44,398 nt of DNA from Plantago elongata (taxonomy: Eukaryota; Streptophyta; Magnoliopsida; Lamiales; Plantaginaceae): assembly GCA_036897095.1 (NCBI GenBank), contig JAYMSP010000667.1, positions 1-44,398 of the forward strand, given 5' to 3'. Below the pieces are notes generated by a model, which was not told where the DNA came from, did not search any database, and saw nothing but the letters and a program-made list of their open reading frames with translations. Numbering within the stretch: the stretch's first letter is position 1; each line of letters starts with the position of its first letter. Below, piece by piece: positions 34,846-44,398 of the stretch. The position numbers and the translations under genes were made by a program.

Positions 34846-37800
34846 ATGGCAGAAACAGAAACAGTAACAACTCCTTCTCATTTCTCCTCTTCCTTCTCCA
34901 CCATCCACTCCTACCTCCACGCCCTCTCGCTGACCCCCTCCCGCCTCCGCCGCCGCGCCGCCTCCACATCCACCTCCCTCCAGGAAACCACCCGCCTCCG
35001 CTCCGAGTTCCGCCGCACTCTCACCTGGATTGACCTCGTCGGACTCGGCGTCGGCGGAATGGTCGGCGCCGGCGTCTTTGTCACCACCGGCCGCGCCGCG
35101 CGCCTCTACGCCGGTCCGGCGGTTCTCGTCTCCTACGCCATTGCCGGATTCTGCGCTCTTTTGTCCGCCTTCTGCTACACTGAGTTCGCCGTTGACATGC
35201 CGGTTGCTGGCGGCGCGTTCAGCTACATCCGTGTGACATTCGGTGAGTTTCTGGCGTTTCTCACCGGTGCGAATCTGATAATCGACTATGTGCTGTCGAA
35301 CGCGGCCGTGGCGAGGGGTTTTACGGCGTATTTGGGGACGGCGTTGGGTTTGTCGACGCATTCGCAGCTCCGATTTAAGATCGAGAGCTTGCCGGAAGGG
35401 TATAATGAGATTGATCTCATTGCCGTTGCTGTGGTGTTGATTCTCACTCTTGTCATTTGCTACAGGTTCGTGAGTTGTTGTAACTCGTTCTTTGAATGTT
35501 GTACTTTTACGCTGACAGAACTGAAGTGATCCTTTTTGAAATTTTCCGAACAATGCGGAAATGTGAGTTTTGGATTTTGGAGGACTTATTTGCAAATAAT
35601 GGTTTTTTTGCAGTACGAGAGAAACGTCCTGCTTGAACATGGTGCTAACGGTTTTGCACATTCTGTTCATAGTTTTCGTGATAGTGATGGGCTTTTGGAG
35701 AGGGGATAAGAGGAATTTTACGCGACCGGGTAACCCGAGTAATCCGGACGGGTTCTTACCGTTCGGGATATCAGGTGTGTTTAACGGAGCTGCAATGGTG
35801 TATTTAAGTTACATTGGGTATGACGCTGTTTCGACTATGGCGGAGGAGGTGAAGAATCCAGTGAGGGACATTCCGATTGGGGTATCTGGCTCCGTTGTGA
35901 TTGTAACAGTTTTGTACTGCTTGATGGCTGCTTCAATGTCCTTCCTCCTCCCTTACGACATGGTAAGGGAGAATGATTATGAACGGTTTATAATTAATAC
36001 GAACTTGTAGAAAGGTGTAGAATTAATTAATTAATTTGTTAATAATAATTAAGTGATAAAAAACATGATGATGATGGCAGATTGACCCGGAAGCGCCGTT
36101 TTCGGGGGCGTTCAGTGGAGGTGAAACGAAGTGGAGGTGGGTGTCGAATGTGATCGGTGTGGGGGCAAGTTTCGGCATATTGACGTCGTTGGTGGTGGCC
36201 ATGCTGGGGCAGGCTAGGTACATGTGTGTGATAGGGAGGTCCTGCGTGGTCCCGTCGTGGTTCGCGAGGGTGCATCCAGGAACACACACACCTGTCAACG
36301 CATCCGCCTTTCTTGGTATGCTTTTCGACCCGACCCACAAGCCACTTACTTTACACTTTGTGCACCATTGTCATCTGAGTAGTATTGTTGTTGTCTATTG
36401 TTATCTCTTGTTGTGCGCTTTTTGGCCTTGCATGTTTTATGTACTTTGTTGCTTTGTATTTTAGTCGCTTTTGCCATTGAAATGAGTGAGGTCCACATGA
36501 TTTTTGAGCCATGGTTGTGGCTTGGTATGTCTCTATCTAACATGGCCTAGCCCAATACCATATTTTATTATGATAAGTCAACCAGTCCTGTTCTCAGCTT
36601 ATCCGTACTGGATATATCTTATCCACTCTTCATTCAATACGCCTGCCAAATTATATGGGAGACAGTATTGATTTCATTCGAGTAGATGGTTTCGTAAAAT
36701 AAGCAATTGATAAACCCAGTCTATGTAATAATTTACCTGCGCCCTAGTGGTTTAACATGTGGCTATATTCATGTGCATGTACTCGTCTATGTCACGTTGC
36801 GAAAAGGTATCATCCTTGTTGTGTGTGTGGACTCAAGTTTGGGTAATGTGAGCTATTGACTCGGAGATGAATCATATTTTATGACATGAACTAAGTGTTA
36901 AAACCCGGTCTATATTATAATCTATGAGCCTTTAATTTGTTCCGTAACATGTGACTTGTTCTCGACTTCTCGTGCATGTGACCACCTATGTTACCGTGCA
37001 AAGAAATATATCATCCTTGTTTATGCATCTAGACTTGAGTTTGGGTAATGTGAACTATTGGCATAGAGATCCTGGAGATTGGGATAGGTATGAATTACAG
37101 GGAATAATGGAACCTCAATTGGTAAGATATTCCAGGATTTTTAGGCCTACATGTGATGTGATAAGGATGGAGAAACGGGAAAAATTATTTCTGAATTTAT
37201 TCTAGGACAGGTCAAACGGTCAAGATTTCACTAAAAGTTCATGATAATATAGCTTAAGACTGGTTGTCTTTCAATTTGGGGTCCACTTTAGACAGTTCAG
37301 TAAAAAGATGGGCATATAGTTAGATTGACATTAGAACCAATTTATTCCTTCTCTATGGCTCTTTTCGATGTAACAGTAGTCTTTAAGTAGTTTGGTTTAT
37401 TTCCTCATTTAGTGGATCAAACTGTTTATTGCTATTCTTGTTGATAAAGATGTGAGGATCAAAGGAAAGAAGCTTGTAAAAAGTTCAAGAGATTTGAGTT
37501 CTGATCTTGATGTATGTCATCTTCATCTCTGAGAATCATCAAGATATTCGATTCAAGAGACGTTTACTGTCGTTTTACATGTTATTTGACTTGGCTGAAA
37601 GCAAATATCAATGGTTCTTGTTGCTCTAACAACATTGGCCAGGCAGTTAGAAGTGACATGAGAAATGGAATCATATGCTTAGAATTCATTCACATTGAAC
37701 TCGCAACTTGGATTTGAAAACTTTTTCGAAGCTATTGTAGCCTCATGTAGGTCAGACCTAACAGCTGCAAGTTGCAAAGATTTGTTTTGGTTGACATAAT

Positions 37801-38573
37801 TCTTTTATTGAGGCTGAGTTATACCTAATTGATAGCACCATTCCTAGAGCCATTTGCATAATGGAAGATACTGCATAGGCTTTCTACTTTTTCAGTTAGT
37901 TCGTCTACTTCTTCTCCAATTAATTATGTCTCTGATTATGCCAATAGCTTTAATGAAAATATGAAATCTAACTGGTCTCTCTATGTAAATTCTGTTTTCA
38001 GGAATCTTCACAGCTGCTATTGCACTATTCACCGATCTAAACATATTATTGAACCTTGTATCTATTGGCACACTGTTCGTCTTCTACATGGTGGCGAACG
38101 CAGTAATCTACAGGCGTTACGTAAATATCGGAACGACTAACCCATGGCCGACTTTATCGTTCTTATTTAGCTTCTCACTCACTTCTCTCATGTTCACCCT
38201 CCTCTGGCAATTCACGCCCGTGGGTAAGCCTAAGGCTTTCATCCTCGGAGCATGTGTTGCAGTTGCCATCTGCCTCGTACAGATATTCCATTTCATGGTC
38301 CCGCAGACAAGGAAGCCGGAGTTCTGGGGGGTCCCTTTGATGCCATGGATTCCTTCAATATCCATCTTCCTTAACATATTCTTGTTAGGTTCTCTTGATA
38401 GACCGTCTTACGTGCGATTCGGATTCTTTTCGGGGCTTGCTGTGCTTGTATATGTTCTGTATAGCGTCCACTCGAGCTTTGATGCGGAGGAGAATGGTGC
38501 TCTTAGTCAAAAGATTAATGGAGAAAGCATGAAGGAATCTGTTGAAAGTGAGGAGCACACACCAAAAGTGTAA
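34846..38573 (+). CDS. Cationic amino acid transporter, CAT6/CAT7-like
   Basis: Membrane transporter of the APC superfamily that moves cationic (and some neutral) amino acids. Four exons (34846-35465, 35614-35962, 36081-36315, 38002-38573) join in frame to 591 residues, the usual CAT length; intron 3 is 1.7 kb. After a soluble N-terminus rich in S, T and R (SFSTIHSYLHALSLTPSRLR), the permease starts at LTWIDLVGLGVGGMVGAGVF. Conserved blocks follow: LLSAFCYTEFAVDMPVAGGA, YVLSNAAVARGFTAYLGTA, VYLSYIGYDAVSTMAEEVKN, SLVVAMLGQARYMCVIGRS and LLNLVSIGTLFVFYMVANA. About 14 membrane spans can be counted, and the tail (KESVESEEHTPKV) is hydrophilic. The CAT5/6/7/8 group fits best from memory, CAT6/7 most; the exact subtype and its membrane (plasma membrane or tonoplast) are uncertain. 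The first half of exon 1 is far richer in C and G than the rest of the window. Confidence 0.92.
36712..37070. repeat. Diverged tandem duplication in CAT intron 3, period about 189 bp
   Basis: Unit 1 (36712-36868) starts AAACCCAGTCTATGTAATAA, and unit 2 (36901-37070) starts AAACCCGGTCTATATTATAA. Both then carry AACATGTG, GTGCATGT, a TATCATCCTTGTT block and GTTTGGGTAATGTGA(G/A)CTATTG, ending in AGAT. An older segmental duplication confined to the intron. Confidence 0.7.
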
Positions 38574-41500
38574 ATCCTTATGCTTTTTTGCTAAACTAAT
38601 AACTTTACAACTTGTTGTAATGTGTGTTGATGACCACGTTAGAATCTTTAGGGGTAAAGGAAAAAAAGAAGGCAGATTTTGGCAAGAAAGCAAGTTGTAT
38701 GTATAGCAGTAGTGTAGTAGGGGATTTTCAGATAAGATCCCATGTATATATTTTGTCATGTGATCCATCAATTTTGTGCAACTTTAACTGAATGAAAAGC
38801 ATCAAATCAGATTTTGAGCAAGTTTGTTTATCATGCTAGATAGATCACTAGTAGGTGCAGGTAACTCATTCTCATCAACTCATATTCTCATGCATGCTTT
38901 TGATCATTTTTCAATTGGTTGAGTGAGGAAATTATTGGGATTGAACTTAACAATGACAATGGAGCATAATCTGAAAGAGAACTTTTGTCTTAAAGTTGCA
39001 CAAGTAAGGTTGTTTAACTCATGTGAGGTTCCAAGAACCTGTTCTTAACCCGCGATTCCAGGACCAAAGGAAGCCAAATGCAAAGGCTAGCTGTAAAGTG
39101 AGAACTTGATTTCTTTGAGTCATAAGATCTAGTAAGGATGGCACACCTATGCATTCAGCAATACCGCGGCCATCATATGGAGTATTCTAGACTAAAACCA
39201 TATCTAAATTCGTGTGCGGGGTAGCTGACAGTCGAAACATGGCCTAACCGAGTCAAGATAGGCACATCTTTGGCTGGATGTTATCAGGTTTCCAAAGGGA
39301 AAATATCAAGATAGGTGGCTTATCCATACTTCAAAATTATGGGAGGAAAGGATAACTTGTGTCAGTAAGTGTTAATGAAGAGATAAGATGAAGGGAAAAC
39401 AATAGTGAAGGAGAGTGATGTTAACATGACACTGAGTAAGAATGATGATGACCTCAAATGAGATCTACAAGACCAGATGGATGGGTGATAATAATAAAAT
39501 GGTGATGGATGGTTAGTAATAAGGTTACCAGGACAAATTGCATGAATTGAGTAGAGACAAATATTGTATGGGACATTTCAATATCTTTCTTTCCATAACC
39601 TTCTTCCATTTGCCAAAATAAAATCAATCTCACAATCATAATTGAATCCCTTTTGTCCCTACCCTATTCTCAATATGCCTAATTTTCTCACCTCAGTATC
39701 ACCCATTTTGGATTCTTATTGGGGCCATGCCTAATCATGCTGAATTTCTTGACAGTATATTGATATTGTAGTCACATCAATATTGGGTATATGCGTCGAC
39801 AATGAAATCAAATATCAACTCTTCGATGTAGTTGTGGTATTCGAATGGTCTCCCATCCTCCTTATAATTGTGGGTTCCATGGAGGTTACTCCTACATCAA
39901 TGGTGAAACAATTTAGACGTGGTATGGTCGACAAAACCATTGGAATGCTACTTTGCAAGGCGATGATGGAGATCATTGCATTCTCACTTCGTTAACGTTA
40001 CCTCCATACTCCACGAGCTTAGGGATTTCATTCTTAATTCAAAAATAGTCAAGTGAAGTGAACTCTCGATGTGAAATAGTTTGCCATAGGTGGTAAACTT
40101 TTTAATTCGACTACGTTGGTATCCAACTTTCAAGTAGCTTCCCTCATCCAAGGGTAATCTGTCTAACAAATCAATTATCGATATGACCTACTACATAAAT
40201 GAGTTTACTCTCTTACGTACATGTTTCTTTCATTTATTTGATTTGATTTTCTTTTTGTTTTGTTTTATTTGCTATCTTTCTTACTCATTAAGCGTCAAAA
40301 TTCATCTTATTGTCACAACACTGATATCATCTTGAAACCTTAAACCTCTAGGTTTGTACTTGTTATCTTGCATCTTGCTAATGCACCATTTTATCAATTT
40401 TATATCGACTATCAACACGTATAATTTCCCTCGCATCGCGGGAGGCTTCAATCCAGGAAAGTGCTGGGAAAAACCCTGAAGAATCAAATTGAACAGAATC
40501 AAGATTAATCATTACATTATGACAACACTAATCCAATGGTATTTGCTTTTTGCGCAGTTTGTAATAAGTATCATATCTCTAAACTAGCATTGGATGCTAA
40601 TCACTTGGCTGGCGAATCGCCTTTTAGCCTTTTTTCACGGTTTTTCTTAAGACTAATGTATTGTTTATTGTTAAGTATGATTAATATACACTACTTCTAA
40701 TCTTTTGTCCTAGGAAGACTCTTGTAACGAGGGATATGTCATGCGTTGCCTACTGATCACCATGTAATCATTAATTGCCACCAATAATTGCGTGCACTAA
40801 TCACCTTGTGTTTTGTTAATTACCCTCCAGTGGATGCGCTTATTGGTTCTTCTCTACGCTTAAAATATCACGACGGAGAAAATGATATACATTTAATTAT
40901 TAATAAATGTTGGTGTAATCAACGTTACGCTACCAGTATTAGACTATCGGTCACTGATTGCTAATGATTGACTTATCAATTAAGGATCTCCACCTTTTAA
41001 TCAATAAGTTTCAAGTTCGAGTCCTCTTTTTATTATTTTTTAAAAATTAATTTTAAGTCATCTAACCAATTTTATTTAAATAAAGATACACTGTAATTAA
41101 TATATACACGTTAAACTCATGGAGAATTACTTATTCCATGGCGAAAAAAAGAAAAAAGGCATTTGCTCTGAACTGAAGCTCAGTGTTTATAACAAGGCAC
41201 TTTATACCATGAAAGTGCCAAATGTCCTGAAAGTATCTTTATAAAACACATGGCAAAGTACTTGATCAATTTGCTAATGTACATAATTAATCATAATTAA
41301 GTAATCTCAGGTACTCAAGCTATATAATAGCTTAAGTAGTAGAGTACGTAAGCCTTGTAATCTGATATTTGGACTTGATATTTATTTTGGTTTTTTACCC
41401 ACAGCATATTCTATTCTAGTGGTCTATTAGAGTATATTAACCATTAGATTTTTGGCCCACAAAATGTATTTCAATCCACTCAAAGATCATGTTAACTACT

Positions 41501-43204
41501 TCAAATGTTGATTATGAGATCTAAAAATACACCTACTCGATCGAATGATAATGGAATGGCCACTTGGTAAATTAGATAACTCCTAGTATATTTTACGAAT
41601 TGTACTAATCTGCAATCAATTATTATTAAGAATGAGTTTGACATTTTGATGGGATCTAGCCATTACAAAGCACATAATCTTTACCTATTTTTCAACATCT
41701 GATTTTGTATGATTCATATCCTTTGTGCTAATTTAATGTTAGAGGTGAATCGGATACGTCAATTTATTGCAGATCAACGTCTTCTAAGTTAGTTTTGGTG
41801 TAATTTACAATTTGTTACTTAAATTTGTGAATCCTATAGACTTACCTGTTTAAAGTTATATTATCTTTAATTGAAATTTACTGAATTAAATTTGACTGAA
41901 CTGAATTAAACTGAAGTAAAATATAAATTATAACTAAGCCGTACTTAATTGAACTATTTCGAAAACCGCATTAACTTTGATATACAATTCAAATTAAGGA
42001 ATGACTAATTTTTCTTCAGTGTCGCGGTCTTCTCTAAGACTCCAGCACATTATTGTGAAGATTCGAAATCGATTTTCATGTACAAAATCCATTTGAGAGA
42101 TCCTATTTTGACTACTTTTAACAATTTAGGAACTTTAATTCTGGAGTTTGACTCTAGAACAGATGATGAAGATCATCATTCTGAACCAGAGACATGCCGA
42201 TCTCATGGAGAAAAAGTATTGGTTAACAATAAACCTACTTAGCCCACTCAGTTTAATATGTGATTGTCAACTATCTTGTTACATCTGTGATATTGTTTGG
42301 CCATCTACCAGCAAATACGTTCGGTATTTGAAAGTTTACTCGTTTCTCTTGCGATGATGGAATACAACAACTAAATTCTATTCGAAAAAATAAACACTTC
42401 AAAAAAGTACAAGATTAAAATTTATCGTAAACCTTCTACTCGCACACCAACGTACTTCTTTATCTTCCAAAATACCTTATGGCTTGGTCGCAAGACTTAA
42501 AGTATATTAATTTAGTAAACAATCTAATTACATTTAACTGGCAGTTGGCTTATCATCTATCAATTATGATCAATTAACTTATCGATAGAGGATTTCATTA
42601 AAAAGTGAAACGGGTCAAGTATATGATAAGTTTAAACGTTGTACACCTAGGCAAGGATAGTGATTGCGGAGTCCCAAAGGTGGTAAGCGATGTTGTGCTT
42701 AGATCATAAGAATCTTTGATCATGCAACAAAGCTATGGACAAGTGTTAGGACAAACTTTAGAGATGTACACGCACGCAGGCACACATTGGCAGACCATTG
42801 TAGAAATAATAGCCCAATTGTGATAGTGAATGATGGGAGAAATAGAGAATACTAGGTGAAGCAATTCTATTGGCATCCATGGATTCTGTGCAGTGACAGA
42901 CAGCAAGTAATGGAAAATACAATCAAAATGGTCGATCGTTTAAAGTTGTTTAAATCTAGATATATTAGTGTGTGGATTAAACACTTGTGTCCATTGTGAT
43001 TGTGAAATAGATATGTATATCCTCACCTTGTCTTGTTCTTTGTTTTGGTTAAAGGGTTCATTTGCCTTTTCAATATATGGCAAAATTCATCTAGTGCAGT
43101 TTCAATCAAGGCAATAATAATACTCTACTAAAGAGAGGTCACTAATTCTTGGTAGGATTAAATGGTTAGTGCACTAAATTAAAGCTTACAAAAGTGATGA
43201 TAGA

Positions 43205-43222
43205 TTGATTGATTGATTGATT
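43205..43222. repeat. (ATTG)n microsatellite
   Basis: Four to five perfect GATT/ATTG units in a row. Simple sequence repeat with no function inferred. Confidence 0.8.
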
Positions 43223-44015
43223 AAGCAACCAATTTGGGATCCAGTAAGGATGGGTCCTTTGGGTTTGGTTTAGAGATAGATGCATTGAAATTTAATTAAG
43301 GTGCCATCATGCTTATTCTAGTAGTTTAAAGAAGAAGAACAAAAAAGTAGGGGTGTATGTAAAACTATATAATTCAAATTTTCTTTTGGAAGAATATATA
43401 TATGTTTTAAAATTATTCCATAGCATGTAATACGGGGCAGATCGACTTAGTATATGATATTGAAATAAATATGATAATTTTATTATCTTTTTTCCTCACT
43501 GTAATAAAAACCTATTCTGCATAATAGTAAAATCATTAACACAACACGTACTCAAGATCCTACTTTATATGTTGATGTTTGCCTCACATGTCAACCTTAA
43601 AAATGCACGCACATCTTCGACATTTAGCTGCATTATTTCCTCCATGATACTTATGTTATGACTTGTGACATGTTATGTGGTCTATCCTATTCAGTTTTTA
43701 GTAAATACCTGTGTTTTGTGGAGAAACCACTTGATGAAAATAATAAAATTTGATATGTGCTTTATATCAATCTCATACTCAAACTAGGCTCAACTCCAGT
43801 TATGGGCCTTACTTGACAAAAAGGCTTTAGCAATCAGCCCAATTGGATAATTGCCTAGCAGTTACTCTTTGATCTAAGTTGGAAAATGAAATCATGGAAA
43901 ATTCTGCCCAAGTACTAAACGTAAAAAATGGAAAACAAACAATATTAAATGGAATTTTATATTTATGTAATATAAGAGCAAACATGCATTATAAATCAAA
44001 AGTGCCTTAAAATTA

Positions 44016-44269
44016 CTCCCTCCATCCCATACAATAAGACACGTATGTATTCCTTTTATAGACGTCCTACGAAACTAGACATGTTTCAACAATAATAAAA
44101 AAAGTATATTTACTAACTAATTTAATATTCATATTATACTTTAAAAGTAACTTTACTAACTAAAAACATCCACTAACTAATTTAATATTCGTATTATAAC
44201 AATAAACAATTGATTGCATTAAAAATAACGTCGAAAAGTTTCATGTCTTATTATACGGGATGGAGGAAG
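44016..44269. mobile_element. Stowaway-like MITE (about 254 bp)
   Basis: The left end CTCCCTCCATCCCATACAAT and the reverse complement of the right end, CTTCCTCCATCCCGTATAAT, form a clear terminal inverted repeat continuing through AAGACA. It is flanked by TA on both sides (44014-44015 and 44270-44271). The interior has a direct repeat (ACTAACTAATTTAATATTC) near 44112 and 44172. Non-coding, so non-autonomous. Confidence 0.85.
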
Positions 44270-44384
44270 TATGTAATATATGGTCAATAGCGCATCATCA
44301 CCGTAAAAGCATTAGTATTTCTCAGTTAAAAAAACTACAACAGTTCTAAAAAAATCGCTTTGAATTCATGGCTTGAGAAAGATA

Positions 44385-44398
44385 TATATATATATATA
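44385..44398. repeat. (TA)n run cut by the window end
   Basis: Seven TA units reach the last base, so the full length is unknown. Confidence 0.85.

Larger units (their letters stand above)
38574..44398. other. Gene-free right end of the window
   Basis: About 5.8 kb. After the CAT 3' UTR, no exon of any family I recognise appears on either strand. The scattered open frames (for example near 39783-39995 and 42148-42357) are short, lack homology I can name and have no splice-consistent partners. The region holds simple repeats, low-complexity ACTGAATTAAA-type runs near 41880-41930 and a Stowaway-like MITE near the right edge, and ends in a TA run. Confidence 0.5.

Noticed and set aside
34654-35670. 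338-codon open frame on the minus strand across the CAT start
   Set aside because: It is antisense to a clear transporter exon; its G/E/A-rich translation is what C-rich CAT codons give when read backwards, and it resembles no family.
36023-36340. Two overlapping minus-strand frames of about 100 codons
   Set aside because: Antisense to CAT exon 3, which is supported by splice sites and family blocks.
39783-40169. Overlapping short frames on both strands with somewhat protein-like composition
   Set aside because: No recognisable domain, no consistent exon chain and stops in each frame; possibly a decayed fragment but not supportable.
40930-41040. Possible third tRNA-like repeat (AGTTCGAGTCC near 41012)
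   Set aside because: Only the B-box-like block is convincing; no A box in the right place and no second copy seen.

Overview
The window is nuclear DNA of a flowering plant, most likely a eudicot. It has AT-rich introns with GT..AG borders, plant-type gene families (F-box/FBA, a DUF3353 plastid protein, IPUT1, a plant CAT transporter, CYP87-like P450s), Stowaway-like MITEs and no bacterial-style operons. Nothing seen fixes the species. Exon borders were read by hand from splice sites, frame continuity and recalled family sequences.

Layout. (1) 312-1271 (+): last four exons of COQ3, the mitochondrial ubiquinone-biosynthesis O-methyltransferase, cut by the left edge. (2) 2905-4146 (-): single-exon F-box protein. 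(3) 6375-7655 (-): broken 5' fragment of the MYB-type splicing factor CDC5, frameshifted and without the last two thirds of the gene. (4) 9067-11732 (-): complete ten-exon gene for a chloroplast J-like DUF3353 membrane protein, with a degenerate tRNA-Arg-like sequence beside its 5' end. (5) 12323-25438 (-): tandem array of CYP87-like cytochrome P450s. Four nine-exon copies (A, B, C, D from left to right) and one relic can be read. B (488 aa) and D (483 aa) are intact. A has a nonsense codon in exon 2. C has a 4-bp duplication frameshift, a late nonsense codon and a further small deletion. The relic between B and C keeps pieces of exons 5-7 of a D-type gene. (6) 26034-30155 (+): complete ten-exon IPUT1-type glucuronosyltransferase, divergent from P450 copy D. 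(7) 34846-38573 (+): complete four-exon cationic amino acid transporter. (8) 38574-44398: no recognisable gene; simple repeats and a MITE.

How the parts relate. The single-copy genes are unrelated housekeeping functions: quinone synthesis, plastid protein, sphingolipid glycosylation and amino-acid transport. The accessory part is the P450 array. Its order (A, B, relic-D, C, D) and the shared flank 3' of B and C suggest that a two-gene block (D-type plus A/B/C-type) was duplicated and then partly decayed. Known CYP87 enzymes oxidise triterpenoids or sterols, so the two intact copies are candidates for specialised triterpenoid or steroid metabolism. No oxidosqualene cyclase or other pathway gene lies in the window, so substrate and pathway cannot be inferred from context.
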